Assembly: GCA_964019155.1 (NCBI GenBank)
Contig: OZ025242.1
Coordinates: forward strand, 22,492,343 to 22,556,342
Reading direction: 5' to 3'
Length of the DNA stretch: 64,000 nucleotides
Origin: Osedax fenrisi
Lineage: Eukaryota > Annelida > Polychaeta > Sabellida > Siboglinidae
Made by a program: the position numbers and the translations under genes
Notes under the pieces: model-generated
Told to the model about the DNA's origin: nothing
Seen by the model: the letters and a program-made list of their open reading frames with translations, nothing else
Database searches by the model: none
Shown: positions 23,480-36,692 of the stretch, piece by piece
Numbering within the stretch: the first letter of the stretch is position 1
Layout of the letters: each line of letters starts with the position of its first letter

Positions 23480-23690
23480 TAAGAAACAACCATGTACATA
23501 GACTTCATTAAGCTTCAAACATCGTAAACACTCGAGAACTTGTATTATCGCCGGTCCAAATGAATGGAACAAGCTTCACTATGATCTCCGCGCAGTTACT
23601 TATATGATTAGTTTTACAGCATAGCTAAATACTTATTTATTCAGTGACGACTGAACTTTATTAATTGTCAACATTTCTATATATGGATTA
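23480..23690 (+). mobile_element. LINE C-terminal tail
   Basis: The plus strand reads CIIAGPNEWNKLHYDLRAVT near 23540-23600 and then LNTYLFSDD. This matches the final 'AGP.EWN.LP.DLR ... LKTYLF' block of CR1/jockey-type LINE proteins, ahead of an ACTTTATTAATTG 3' UTR. Confidence 0.55.
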
Positions 23691-23919
23691 GTCATTATTA
23701 TTAATATATATTTATACAATGTTAAAATAAAATAATAATAATAATATATATTTATCTGTATGCAACATTATGATTTATTAATTATATATAAGTAATTATT
23801 AAGAAGGGTTACGATAATCATATTAATTCATAACTTATCTTCTTCTTCTTCTTTAAATATTGATGTATGCTTTATACACGATGTGACCCGGTTGTTCCGC
23901 CATTTGTGAAGTTTCGAGC

Positions 23920-23969
23920 ATGTCTCGTGATAGCTTAGATACGTTAAAGTATTCGAATGGAAGTATTAG
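23920..23969 (+). CDS. Candidate first coding exon of an unknown gene
   Basis: An ATG at 23920, in a GC-richer 90-bp patch, opens MSRDSLDTLKYSNGSI plus two bases. It stops exactly at AG|GTGAGT (GT at 23970-23971), a strong donor. Codon use (CGT, GAT, ACG, TCG) differs from surrounding AT noise. The upstream leader (23880-23919) is also GC-richer. I see no partner exon downstream and recognise no family. It could be the start of a long gene extending rightward, or chance. Confidence 0.3.
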
Positions 23970-24253
23970 GTGAGTCATAACTAGATATATGTTTGTATTA
24001 ATCGCGTGTAACTAAACTTACCTAATTCTTATATATTTATGCGGAACCATATTACATACGCATTATAATTAATTTAATTAATTAAATACACCATAATTAA
24101 AGTAATTACCAATAAACATTATTATATTTATCCGATGGATATTTATTATTTATAATAAAGATATATTATATATTTATAATTATTTTTATATTCTACTATA
24201 TATTATATATGCATAGATTTACAAAATTATGTGTTAATTTTAAAAATAGTTAG

Positions 24254-24954
24254 GACCAAGAGAACATTACGATCAATGGACAAATTCGACGGACATCAAT
24301 GTCCGACAGACATTGTCCGTTGATCGTAAAGTTACTCTTATATACTATCTCTATATATTTACAGATGCCTGCCGATCTTAAGTTACTATAATATACATTA
24401 TATGTCTATCTATTTACATATATCTGCCGATCTTAAGTTACTCTTATATATATATATATATTATATGTATATATATTCATAGATGGCTGTAAGTAGTAAC
24501 TTTACGATCTAACGATAACGTATATGCATAGTATATTATATAAGAGTAACTTTACTATCGGCGGACATCTGTACATATATAGAGATAGTATATATACTAC
24601 ATATATAGATATATTATATAAGAGTAACTTTACTATCGACGGATATCTGTAAATATATAGAGATAGTATATAAGAGTAACTTTACTATCGACGGACATCT
24701 GTATATATATATAGAGATATTATATAAGAGTAACTTTACTATCGACGGACATCTGTAAATATATAGAGATATTATATAAGAGTAACTTTACTATCGACGG
24801 ACATCTGTAAATATATAGAGATATTATATAGGAGTAACTTTACTATCGGCGGACATCTGTAAATATATAGAGATAGTATATAAGAGTAAATTTACTATCG
24901 GCGTACATCAATGTCCGTCGAATTTTTCCGCTGATCATAAGGTTCTCTTAATCC
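24254..24954. mobile_element. Foldback element with inverted ends and internal 52-54 bp tandem repeats
   Basis: Left end AAGAGAACATTACGATCAAT, then AATTCGACGGACATCAATGT. The right end is its diverged reverse complement (ACATCAATGTCCGTCGAATT ... CTGATCATAAGGTTCTCTT). Between them, units starting GAGTAACTTTACTATCG and containing CGGACATCTGTAAATATATA recur at about 24544, 24622, 24674, 24728, 24780, 24832 and 24886 (spacing mostly 52-54 bp). Inverted versions of the same word lie at 24335-24450. Non-coding. Confidence 0.75.
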
Positions 24955-25017
24955 AATGTATTATAACTTTAGTTACATTATTAATTAGTATTGGTTCCAC
25001 ACAAAAACCGGTACCAA

Positions 25018-25022
<5 letters not shown>

Positions 25023-25071
<49 letters not shown>
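25023..25071. repeat. (AT)n microsatellite
   Basis: Pure AT dinucleotide run of about 49 bp. Confidence 0.95.
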
Positions 25072-25074
<3 letters not shown>

Positions 25075-26335
25075 GTTGTGGTAGGTTGGTCGGGGGAGTG
25101 TCTAGTATAAATGGGTTATTAAATGATAAATATTAAATATTATTAATAATAATATGATATTTAATATGGCATATGAACTAAATCCGAATATCGTAAATTA
25201 AAAATACATCAAAGCGTAGCAAGAAATATAAAATATTATCTGCGCATAATTATTATGATAAAATGATTGCATATTATAATTACTCCACGTATTTTAAACA
25301 TTATATTTCAAACTAATGATATCAGTAATTTAATTTTCCACTATATTTTACGGTATTAATAATTTATTAATAATGTATATAGTATATAAGTTATTATATA
25401 ATATTATATTATAGTGCACAATTCATGTTACAAATAACTATTAAATAAACAATATTATATTGTATATCATATAAATATATAATATTAGTCTCAATATATA
25501 TTACTAAGACGTTGAACAAGTGAATTTCAATATAAAATATAGCTTTTTTTAAATGGTATTTAATCTATTTATATATATATAATAAACATATGTTATTTAT
25601 ATATAAGTAATATTTATAGAATGGTTATATATGTAGTATATATGTGTATTAAATATTAATAATATACATTTTATCGTATTTATTCATTAATAATCAAATT
25701 AATTTATATTTGAAATTTAAAAAGTGTTATGCATAAAATGTGGCAACTTTTAAATATGATATTCAAGTTGTGGTAGTTGTATATAATTATTATAATAATA
25801 TATTTTGTAAATACAATACACATATACGTATACCTATATAGTTACCTATACGACTTGTAAAACATGTCTAAATACTAAGTTAATAACTACAAATAATATA
25901 TATATATATTTAGTCACACCCAACTTGAATTCGGCGGCCAAGATATAAGCATAGAGTCTATGATTATCATAATCACAGACCCAATATTTTTATTTTAAAT
26001 AATGTGTATATTTTAATGCATATATATATATATTATAAATATATATAAAATTATCACGATATTAAATTAATAATTAATTTATCAATTTATAGTACGCATT
26101 TTGATATACATATATTATATTTATATATATACATAGTATACATATATTTTAATTATAATATTATATTAAATATATATATATATAAATAAATATAAATTAA
26201 TTTATTTAACAAATAGTAACGATGAATAATACAAATTACAAGTATTAAAATAATATAATCTAGATAATTATATTATAATTATAATTCACAATATTTATTT
26301 AAAATTAAAAATTATAATTAAATATGAATCATGAC
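25072..26335. other. AT-rich spacer, no gene seen
   Basis: No motif or frame beyond AT-rich noise and short (AT)n tracts. Confidence 0.4.
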
Positions 26336-26450
26336 TAGGAGCGCCATCTTAACGTAAGCTTTGTATTTACAACAAATGATTTCCATTGCGAGATAGGGAG
26401 TGCTATATCTTTGCTTCGCAAAATCATTGATATAACTTTAAAATGAAATA
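26336..26450 (-). repeat. End fragment of the CAAAGATATAACACTCCC repeat family
   Basis: The reverse complement reads GCGAAGCAAAGATATAGCAC, then TCCCTATCTCGC. It matches the left end of the element at 45510-45975 and the block at 36880-37120. Confidence 0.55.
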
Positions 26451-26499
26451 GATTTCTCATACTAATTAGTGATTGATTGATTTATTGTATTCGTATAAA

Positions 26500-27620
26500 T
26501 ATTATATTGATATATTGCGTAACCTATAATAGTAGTGTTATTCGTGAGAGATTAATTAAGGAGTGTAGGTGTTGATGACGATGTTAAGTGTGTTAGTGAC
26601 CTTGTGTCAGTCGGTGGGATGTCAAGGTCAAGCGTATGTCCGTATTTATATCGGAACGGATGACCTGTTGAGTTAGATCGAGTCATGTACATAGTAGCTG
26701 TCAGTTATAGGGTGGATATTTTAATCAGTCTTCGTCGAAATGTATGTCACCTAGTATTAGTTAGCTTTTATAGAAATAATTGTTACATCATTTCGTTGGT
26801 CATATATGTTATTCTATAGCGTGGGGTTTCGAACTATAAATTGATATTTGGCAAAAATGGTAGTAACAGTAATATTTTCAATAAAGAAAGTAAACATGAT
26901 GTTTGTAATCTAATATTACTGAATGTTTAGGTGATTGAATGGTTGGAGATGATTGACAGTTAAGTTTAGTTTTCGATATATATTCTATTGTAGTATTTCG
27001 TGTGACGTCGTAGTTTGTGTGATCAGTATGTCGACGATATGTTATTGACGTGGGTTATGAGATGTAACAGCATTTGGAAGAACTTCGTCGAAGTCGCGTA
27101 GCGGGAGTTATTTGAATAGTGGGGTTAGAGTTCACAGGTGTTTATTAATGATTTCAGCGAGAACGGAACACATCTTTGTTATATTTGCATACCTTAATCT
27201 GATTGGTTAGATTATCGGGTGGCGGAGAGGCTATTTATGAATTAGACCTATTATAAGATATAGTATCAGTATCAATAGGCACAAGCGGTTGCGTAATGAC
27301 GATCTTTTATAGTCGATAGACATGGGAATGATCGTGTGATGATTTTCCGATGAAAGGAGATAATAGTAGGTTATTTAATATTATGATTACATTGGCATGT
27401 TAAGAATTATGGTGGTGATGATAGCTATTAGTGATAGATACACGAGTGCGTGAGATTATAAGACATATATATGTTATTATATTAAGAAGTTTAGGAATGG
27501 CGAACGGTGGTAACTTAATGGCTATTAGTTTTTATGTTTCACGACTGTGTGACGGTATATGATTAGTTAATGATGGGTGGTTAAGGGGATACGAGCGTTT
27601 TGGAAAAATCGGTAAAAACA
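26500..27620. other. GC-richer, purine-rich stretch, unidentified
   Basis: About 1.1 kb with clearly more G than its surroundings on the plus strand, but stops in all frames I read. The same compositional style is seen at 57600-59700, which leads into a decayed gypsy reverse transcriptase. It may be an old retroelement, but no motif proves it. Confidence 0.3.
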
Positions 27621-30230
27621 AATTGTATTTGAAAAAATTTATATTTTAGATGTTAATATACCCATACCAAAAAATTAGAGCTCAACACGATTAATAAAAT
27701 ATTAAATAAAGGTTTTATAACACGACCTATTTTTGAGATTAAATAATTATGAGAAAAAAATCTCTAAAAATACTGAGAGAATACATTTAAAATATGTATT
27801 TACTAATAGTATACTATTCCAGCTATGGAATATTGATCATTCGTAGATCTTTATAAAGAATTAATAAGTCATACTGTTGTAACAATATTGTATACCTTTA
27901 GTATATAGTCAGCAGAATGTAAATACATCAATCGTAGTATACAGGACATTATATTATTTTGTTTAGTTTTCATTGTATTAACTTAAGTAAGTTAAGTAAG
28001 TTATAGTCTAAGAGAGAGTACTTTCCGTCACCCTAACAATAAATCAACATAACTTTATTATTTCTCAATTAAATGTTCCCAAATTTTATGTTTAAGTATT
28101 AAGTAGGTATATATAATAGCTATTTTACAATTTAATTTAGTTTGTTTAACTCTAAGATAACAGAGGTGTCGATATTATGTGCAATTAGGATGTTGATATT
28201 ATGAAATGTATATTGCTTAGGTAAAAGTATATAACTTTGTAATACATTATGAAATATACAACACCTTTTCGGCACATTGTAAAATATTAATTAGACCTAT
28301 AAGATTTATTTTTAATATTTAATACCTACATTTTTAAATGATTGAGAATCTATATTGTACTTCAAAAATGTCATAAATTGAGTTGTTATAACGAAAAAAT
28401 AAGTTTGTTGTTTATAATTAAAAAACTATAAAAATTAAAAAAAAATTATACTTATATGAATTATAATTATATTAATTAACATTTAATACATTACTTATTT
28501 TTTGATTGGAATTATATTTTAGGAGATCTCTAGGGTGTCGATATTACGTACATTTCGATATTAGATCACTCTCCCCTAGATCTATTATTGTATCTATTGT
28601 TCTATATTTTATATGAATCCACATTATGTATTATATATTATATTATTTTTATGACTGACATTTGTTTGTATGAAATTTGCATTGTGTGTCCTATTATTAT
28701 TTTCTATAATTGTTCATATGTGTTTGCATACAAATAATTTTCTTGATTTTTTATTATTGCTATGGGAAAGTTACCTAATAAGAACAGTTCCCGAATACGG
28801 AAACTCTAGGTATCTCAGAAACCATAAATCCTACAAAAAAATTGTTAATCAATTATATATAATTATATAATTAGTCTAAAAAAGTATTTTTTATTTTTTA
28901 ATTATTCAAAATATTGCTGATATATCCAATAAACTGATTTTTTTATTACGTTTTTAAATTTATGAAAACAAATTTCAATTTAACCCTTCTCAAGGGTATC
29001 GATATAAAATATAACACTATATTATTAAAAAATAAAGCATTCTAAAAATTATATATATAATTTATATATTTGTTATCAAATATTCATCAAGTTATAAGCA
29101 TATATCTATATACCTCTATAGAGGTCATTTAAGTCCCTACGGATACCCTATAACCAATCAGCGCGTAGCGTATGAACTATTCTGATTTTCATAAAAATCG
29201 CGTGCGTTATAATATTAATACCAACAATAGTGTTACATCTACAATTTGTATTATTTAGATACTTAAATTTATTATTAATTAAAAAATTAATAAAAATAAA
29301 TAAATTATTAATTATTTAAATTAGAATAAATTATTCATAAAATTAATTATAAATAATGTAATTGTAATTTGTCTGATTGATTGATTGATAATTTATTTAA
29401 GCAAATACATAGCCGAAAATATAATCGAAAGTATAAAGTATAAATATTTGCTAACGATAACATACGTTATAGAAATAAACAAAGAATAACACGAAATTAA
29501 AAAATTAAAGAAATTAAAACGTTTTACAGTTACCGTAAAAATAAACGAAAAACAATCGAAAGTAGAAATAAATCATATAGTAAAAATAAACGAAAAATGA
29601 TCAAAATAGAAATAAGAGATAGCGTAAAAATAATCTAAAATAGAAATAAAATACATTATTTTGTAAGTGGCATCGAAATATTCAATTTCTACTTTAAATT
29701 TATAGAATTCTTCTTATCTTTGTACCCAAAATCTGTAATAATAGTAGGTAATACTTTATTAATTTTATATTTTAATTGTAAGTACCTATAATAAATTTTA
29801 AACATATATACAAACAGAACAAGTTACAAATAAAATAAACCAATATACCTATACAAAAACAGTTAATAACAAAACATACCAATAATAGGTTACGAAACTA
29901 TACAATACACCTATTACGAAACAAACAATATATTACTTATCACTTTAATCTGAAATAATAGAAAATTATTAATATTGTAGTTTAGTAGGTAATGTAGTTC
30001 TAGTACCTAATATAATACATTTGAAACATATTTACAAAATATATATAAAACAAACATATATAATACCGAACAAACAAAAATAAAATAATACTTCCCACTT
30101 TATCTGTAATAATAATGAATTATTAATTTTAAATTATAATATATTTGAAATATACATATAAAAACCCAAATTTTCTATAACAAAAACACATTAAAAAAAA
30201 CCAGAAGAGATAATGCAATAATTAAGATAC
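27621..30230. other. AT-rich spacer, no gene seen
   Basis: Recurring word GGTGTCGATATTA (28167, 28533) and a variant at 28995. A block at 28785-28830 matches the reverse complement of 50028-50080. No convincing gene. Confidence 0.35.
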
Positions 30231-30239
30231 AAAATGAAA

Positions 30240-31800
30240 CATAAATCAATATAAAATTATAAATTTCTGTTAAAAAAAAGTTGTTTGTCAAAACAGATTT
30301 TGTTTATTTTATTTTTAAAAGATGAAACATATACAGATTTTATTATATCATTATTTAATGAATTCCATATATTAACTGATCTATTATTAATTATATTTTT
30401 AATTGTATTATCATAATAATGTATTACATTTAATGTTTTACAATTACCTCTAGTTTTACAATTATTCGAAATGTTAAGAATATCAGATATATTTATATCT
30501 GATAATTATTTGAAATTTTATAAATTGTAGTTATATCTATTTTTAATCTTCTAAGTTCAAGTGATTCTAATTTAAAATATACCAATCTCTCTATATATGA
30601 TTTATAATTAATATTTGATGAACTTGTATATCCTACGCATCTTGTAATTAATCGTCTAGTAAATAATATGTGCACTCTTTCAATTTGGTCTATGAGACTA
30701 CGAAATTTACTAACCTTTGAAAAAGGTGACCAAATTATGGATGCATATTCTAAAATTGGTCTGCAATAAATGTTATATGAATTTAATAATGCTCTAGGGG
30801 ATTTTGTAGTAATGCATCTAAAAATTGAATTCAGAGAAAAATAAGCTTTTTTACAAATATAATCAATATGCTTATTAAATAAAAGGTTATTTTCAAATAT
30901 TATTCCTAAATCTTTATAAAAAGTAACGTTTTCTAATTGAATATTATTTATAAAATATGTTGATGGAGTTACCTTCCCTAAAGTCATAACTGCAAATTTT
31001 GATAATGAAATATTTAATTGCCATTTATTTGCCTATTGTGAAAATAAATTTAAATTATTTTGCAAAAGTATTTCCAAAAAATGTCCTTGTGGTACTCCAG
31101 ATTTTACAATAGAACTATTTGAAAAAGAATTTTCAACCCGTGTAATTTAAGATCTATTCGAAAAAAAATTATAAAACCATTTTATTATTTTATTAGATAT
31201 ACCGTATGATTTTAATTTAAATAATAGTTTTTCATGAGAAACAACACCAAAAGCTTTTGCAAAATCAATATATATTATATCTACACATTTTTTATTATTC
31301 AATTCATTATACACAAATTTTAAACATTTTGTTAATTATAATTCTGTGGATTTTTCACTTATAAAACCATATTGATATTTTGTTAATAAATTATTAGATT
31401 TTAAATAAACAATTAGTTGTTTAGAAATACGTTCTAATACTCTACACATTACACATGTTATTGAAATAGGCCTATAGTTATGGTGTGATTATAGATTTTT
31501 TCCAAATTGTCGGTATATTACCCGAAAGATGAAGACTATAAAGATGAATTAAAAATAATATATAAAGGCCTACATAATTCATTAGATAATAATTTTAACA
31601 TAGAAGATGGTATCCCATCAGTTCCGAAAGTATGGGTAATTTGTAATCTATTTAAAAATATTATAATTATTTCAAGATTCAAATCAATATTATCAAATAT
31701 GTGTTTAGTTAAATTATAAAATTCGGGTAAATATCCATTATCATTTTGTTGAATTGAACTAAAATATAAATGTAACGTATTTGATTCATAAATAATATAT
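30240..31800 (-). mobile_element. Jockey/CR1-like LINE reverse transcriptase, decayed
   Basis: Read on the minus strand from 31780: GTDGIPSSMLKLLSNELCRP (fingers), a broken 'W..S.I.P' stretch, YRPISITCVMCRVLERISKQ near 31450, a 'YGF..EKST' block, YIDFAKAFGVVSHEKLLFKL near 31230 (motif A) and SGVPQG near 31095 (motif B). The YADD box is lost. An open 164-codon segment (30987-30493) then includes NIQLENVTFYKDLGIIF and RPILEYASIIWSPFSK. After a frameshift come NIWNSLNNDIIKS, VSSFKNKINKI and a stop near 30257. Same lineage as 32815-35100 but in opposite orientation. Confidence 0.8.
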
Positions 31801-32019
31801 GGTGTATCTAGTAGTATGTATGGTGTCCACCTAGTAGGCCACCTAAGTAAAGTAATCCGTGATAGTGGTTAGATTATAGTTTGATCACTGTCATGATTTG
31901 TGATTAACTGATCACAATACGATTACAATCCTATTACAATCATTGATAAGCAACTATGCTTTAATTACGAACACCAGTAAGTCAAACTGTTAATATAATA
32001 TGCTGAACATATTTAATTG
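31801..32019. other. Spacer, no gene seen
   Basis: Short words such as GATTACAAT/CTATTACAATC are repeated near 31920-31950. Nothing coding. Confidence 0.35.
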
Positions 32020-32800
32020 TTAACATGTTGAACATGTTCATTTTGCTACATTTTTTGGTATGGTTGAACATGTTGCATTTTGATTATGTTGAGCATAGCA
32101 TATTATGTTAAGAATATATAAAAGGTATTAAGTTAAGCAGATGTATATATATTAAATTAAATCATTTAATTAAATTTCAATTTTATTAATTATAATTTTC
32201 TTGCATCACCTTCTTTTTTCGTTTATAATTTGTAAGTCGATACATTTGTCTATATCTTTTATTACTGCATTTTCATGAATTTTTAATATAGCCTCTATGA
32301 TATATATATATATATATATAATTATTAATATAAATATTAATTAATATATAATTAATATATAAAATAGGGTATACATTTAAACTTTAGTAAATATGAATAT
32401 GAATATTTAACTTATATTTATCTTATAATACATGTATTTATAGTAAATTAATGTTAACATAATATAAACTAACTAGTTATACATTTGTATAATTTTATTT
32501 GGGAAAAATAAATTTATCCTCGTTGACAGCACTGAGAATAATAGCACCATACTTGTTTAGATGCAATATATTTAGACATAGAAAACATTGTTTCCCCAAT
32601 GTTGCATTCACCTTGATAAAGCTTCAACCTAAATATAGGGATGTTAACATAATTTAATTAAAACATAATATTAAAGAATATATATATGTAACAAAGTGAA
32701 GTTCTTATATAACTTTATTTCCACAAAGACCTGTATAATAACATAAATAATAATAATAATAACAATATAGTAACACATATAATAACGACAATGATAATAT
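32020..32800 (+). repeat. Left arm of a long inverted repeat
   Basis: It is the reverse complement of 35926-36670 over about 750 bp with scattered differences. Shared blocks include ATTATGTTGAGCATAGCATA, CTTGCATCACCTTCTTTTTT, TCCTCGTTGACAGCACTGAG, AAGCTTCAACCTAAATATAG and CAAAGACCTGTATAATAACA. Non-coding. Confidence 0.85.
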
Positions 32801-32814
32801 TTATAAATAATCAC

Positions 32815-35100
32815 TATTACTAGTGCCCCTACACTTAATTTTAATAAAGCTAATTTCTTTAATATTAAATTTGAATTAATTAATCTTGATTGGAAAAATA
32901 TCCTTTCTAAATGTATAAACTGTGATGTAGCAATTAATACATTAATAAGCATTGTAATTGATATTTGTATTAAACATACCCCTATTTCAAAAAAAAGGAT
33001 TTATAAATATCAAAATTCTTCTGAATAAATGCCGGAAGTTACATACAAATGTTAAAGACAGGTTTACACATAAACAATGGCATATTGTCAAAAGAAATGC
33101 TCGGAAACTATTCATTCTGTAAATTTGGATAACGAGCAACGTATTTTAACATCGGATAAAAAATCTTCTTTTTTTAATTATGTTAATAAACAGTTGCATA
33201 AAACTAATACTACATCCCCATTAAAATGTATTTATGATCCCTCTAATATTAATTTAACTGATATTGATAAGGCTAGATGTCTTTCTGATCAATTCTCATC
33301 CATATTTACAATCCCATCCACACGCATTATTTATTCATTCAGGAAACCTACCAAATTAACACCTAAATTAACTTTTGATAAATATCCAATTACACCAGAA
33401 ATAGTGAGAAAATTTGCATGTTTATTACCAAACAAATTTAATGTTTCACCTGATGGTTTATCAAAGGGTTTACTAAAAAATATTTCATTTGAATTATGTT
33501 ATCCATTATCAATTGTTTTTTCTAGAATTCTTAATGATGGGATATGCCCATTAATTTGGAAAAAATCTAATATTACAGCTTTATATAAAAAAGGCGACTC
33601 AATACTATAGTGTGGTATACCATCAAATTATATACCAATTAGTATACTATCATCAACGCTCATTCTCTATGACAAAATATTAAGCTATTATTTATCTTAC
33701 TATTTAAGATCCAACGGCCTCATATGTTCTAAACATTATGGTTTTCTTTCTGGGAAATCTACCCAATTACAACTAATTGAATTCTATAGGAACATTATGA
33801 GGTCAATGAATAGTCATATGTTCGCTGATGTTGCTTATATTGATATGGCAAAAGCATTTGACAAGGTATCACATACTAAATTATTACATAAGATATATAA
33901 TCTTGGTATATGTGGGAATATGTATTCCTGGTTTGAATCATATCTCAAAAATATGTTACAAAGAGTTAAGGTTAATGATCAATATAGTGATTTTAGTAAT
34001 GTAAATTCATGAGTACTATAGGGTTCTGTGATAGGTCCTCTCCTCTTTCTGATTTATATAAATGATCTACCTACTATTTTTAAACCACAAATAATCACCT
34101 CACTTTTTGCAGATGATGCTAAAATATCAATTATCAATAAATCTATATATGATCGGAAGGTTCTGCAATCCAGGCTATTTGAACTATCATCCTGGATGTG
34201 TAAATGGGACCTTGAACTTGCCATTCAAAAATGTTCAATTATGACATTTGGGAATATCAATACACATTCGTATACTATAAATAATATTCAATTAAATAGT
34301 CTAACAGAGTTTAAAGATCTTGGAATAATTTTTAACATTAAACTGACATTTGACACTCATATACATCAAATGTGTAGTAAAGCTTTTAATATTCTGAATA
34401 TTATATTTAGATGCTTTATTATTAATGACTATTGTTACCTAACAAAAACCTTTATAACATATGTTAGACCTTTATTAGAATATAATTCTTGTATTTTGAA
34501 CCCTTCTAATATATATGTAGGCCTAAAAAATAAAATTGAAAAAGTCCAAAGGACATTCACTAAAAGGCTTTTCTATAGATGTGGTATACCATATACAAAT
34601 TATGAAAATAGGTTATTATTTTTAAACTTATCTTCATTATCCCAACGCAGGTTACGGGCTGATCTGATTCTTGCCTATAAAATTATAAATGGTCTAGTTG
34701 ATGTTAATTGCTCGGGGCTACTTGAAATGTATTCATCAAGAAGTCGAGGTCCTTCCATTAAAGTTCGAAAAGATAAATGCAAGACTAATGTTACTCTGAA
34801 TTATTTTAGTAATCGTATTTCAATTCCTTGGAATTTTCTATCCAATTATACGTGTTCAGCAACTTCGGTCAATCAATTTATTACAAGGCTTGATAATTCA
34901 TTGTATTTATATTTAAATTTTATTTTATTTTATTAATTTTTATTATTCAATTATTATATTATTTTATTTTTAGTTTTATGGGGTTAATTTATTCGGTTGC
35001 ATTCTCTTTATTATTTATCGGGTATTACGGGTGTCAGTGGACAAACTCTTGGGTCAAGTTTGTACCCCCGAGGCACAGGGATTGAGGACCCCTTTCCTTA
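32815..35100 (+). mobile_element. Jockey/CR1-like LINE, nearly complete reverse transcriptase region
   Basis: A plus-strand element inside a long inverted repeat. In order: a pre-RT linker (32830-33076), fingers with TPEIVRKFACLLPNKFNVSP and a 'WK.S.I.ALYKKGD' block (33077-33610), a stop, then a 'NY.PISIL' block, YIDMAKAFDKVSHTKLLHKI near 33838 (motif A), SWFESYLKNM, a degenerate GVPQGS (GSVIGPLLFLIYINDL at 34021), SLFADDAKISI near 34105 (FADD box), and LTEFKDLGIIFNIKLTF. The C-terminal part runs LLEYNSCILN, KIEKVQRTFTKRLF and ISIPWNFLSN to a stop near 34936. At least three in-frame stops or frameshifts. The 3' UTR ends in a (TCTA)n tail at 35337-35354. Confidence 0.85.
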
Positions 35101-35336
35101 AAGTTGATACCGTGATTAAGTGCTTGCATCTGAATAATTCCCCTTTTTATTATTATTTTTTTTATTATATCATTTGTTTTTTATTATACAAATGATATAT
35201 CATTTGTTAATTTTATATCTTAACCATATGTAACATGGCATTTATAAATCATTATATATATTCGTTTATATTGGTTATTTGTTTTTTATTATTATTATTG
35301 TTTTATGTCATTTTGTTTGTTTTAAACAATACATTA

Positions 35337-35354
35337 TATCTATCTATCTATCTA
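35337..35354 (+). repeat. (TCTA)n tail of the LINE
   Basis: Short tetranucleotide repeat at the 3' end of the LINE, directly before the inverted-repeat element at 35363. Confidence 0.7.
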
Positions 35355-35362
35355 ATATGTAG

Positions 35363-35528
35363 GTGCCTACCAACCTGGTGAGACGCAGAATCAAAATTGT
35401 ATCAATCTCAGCGAGCGGCGTTCCTTTTATAGGAAAATAATGACACGACATATACATAAACGATAATAAATATAAATCCAATACAATATCTGAAGTTGTT
35501 GTACGTATGTATACCACATACATGTGCT

Positions 35529-35601
<73 letters not shown>

Positions 35602-35921
35602 ATAAAGGGAAGTCTGCAGATATATTGATTAATGTAATATAAATTTATGTCGAATTGAACTAAATTCAATTCGGTCATTACGTAATATCGATATATCTGC
35701 AGGCATAAATTGTTTTAGTCTTTACGCTCGGTTGATTGCATAGCTATGTGTACATTTCTATTTTGTAATTAAATGTTTTATTATTTGTATAAATTTGTAT
35801 TCGCTTTGTCATTTATATTTGTTATCATTTATATATATATCGTGTCATTAGTTTCCTATAAAAGGAACGCCGCTCGGTAATATTAATACACCTTTGATTC
35901 TGCGTCTCACCGGGTTGGTAC
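35363..35921. mobile_element. Hairpin/MITE-like element with about 88-bp inverted ends
   Basis: The left end GTGCCTACCAACCTGG and the following 70 bp (with GAGACGCAGAATCAA, GAGCGGCGTTCCTTTTATAG and AATGACACGA) recur as reverse complement ending at 35921. Inside lie a 70-bp (AT)n run and another palindrome: TCTGCAGATATAT against ATATATCTGCAGG, enclosing GTCGAATTGAA against TTCAATTCGG. Non-coding. It sits at the centre of the larger inverted repeat. Confidence 0.75.
35529..35599. repeat. (AT)n microsatellite
   Basis: Pure AT run of about 70 bp, one of the longest in the window. Confidence 0.95.
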
Positions 35922-35925
35922 ATAT

Positions 35926-36670
35926 TTTCATTGTCGTTATTATTATTATTACTATATTATTATTATTATTATTATTATTATTTATGTTATTATACAGGTC
36001 TTTGCTGAAATAAAATGATATAATGAACTTCACTTTGTTACATATATGCTTTATATATACATATATACTATGTTTTAACATTTCTATATTTAGGTTGAAG
36101 CTTTATCAAGATTAGGTGAATGCAATATTGGGGAAACAATTTCTTCTATATGTAAATATATCGCATCTTAACAAGTGTGGTGATATTATTCTCAGTGCTG
36201 TCAACGAGGATACATTTATTTGGCCCAAATAAAATTATACAAATGTATAACTGGTTAGTTTATATTATTTTAACATTAATTTATTATAAATAGGTGTATT
36301 AAACATGTATTATAAGTTAAATATTCATATTCATATTTATTAAAGTTTAAATATATACCCTATTTTATATATTAATTATATATTAATTAATATTTATATT
36401 AATAATTATATATATCATAGAGGCTACATTAAGAATTCGTGAACATGCAGTAATAAAAGATAGAGGCAAATGTATCCACTTTCAACTTACAAATTGTAAA
36501 AGAAAAAAGAAGGAGATGCAAGAAAATTATAATTAATACAATTTTAATTTAATATATACATATGATATCTACTCAACTCAATACATTTTACATATGCTTA
36601 ACATAATATGCTATGCTCAACATAATCAAAATACAACATGTTCAACAACAATACAAATTGTAGTCAAATG
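35926..36670 (-). repeat. Right arm of the long inverted repeat
   Basis: Reverse complement of 32020-32800 (see that entry). It contains a run of ATT trinucleotides (35938-35980) that is matched by AAT repeats in the left arm. Confidence 0.85.
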
Positions 36671-36692
36671 AATCAACATGTTAAATTAGGCT

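Noticed and set aside
24544..24900. Regularly spaced repeats resembling a CRISPR array
   Set aside because: Units are contiguous 52-54 bp tandem repeats inside inverted ends, with no unique spacers, in a eukaryotic genome.
35848..36081. Minus-strand frame with a poly-Asn run
   Set aside because: It consists of an AAT repeat plus the hairpin element's end; low-complexity artefact.
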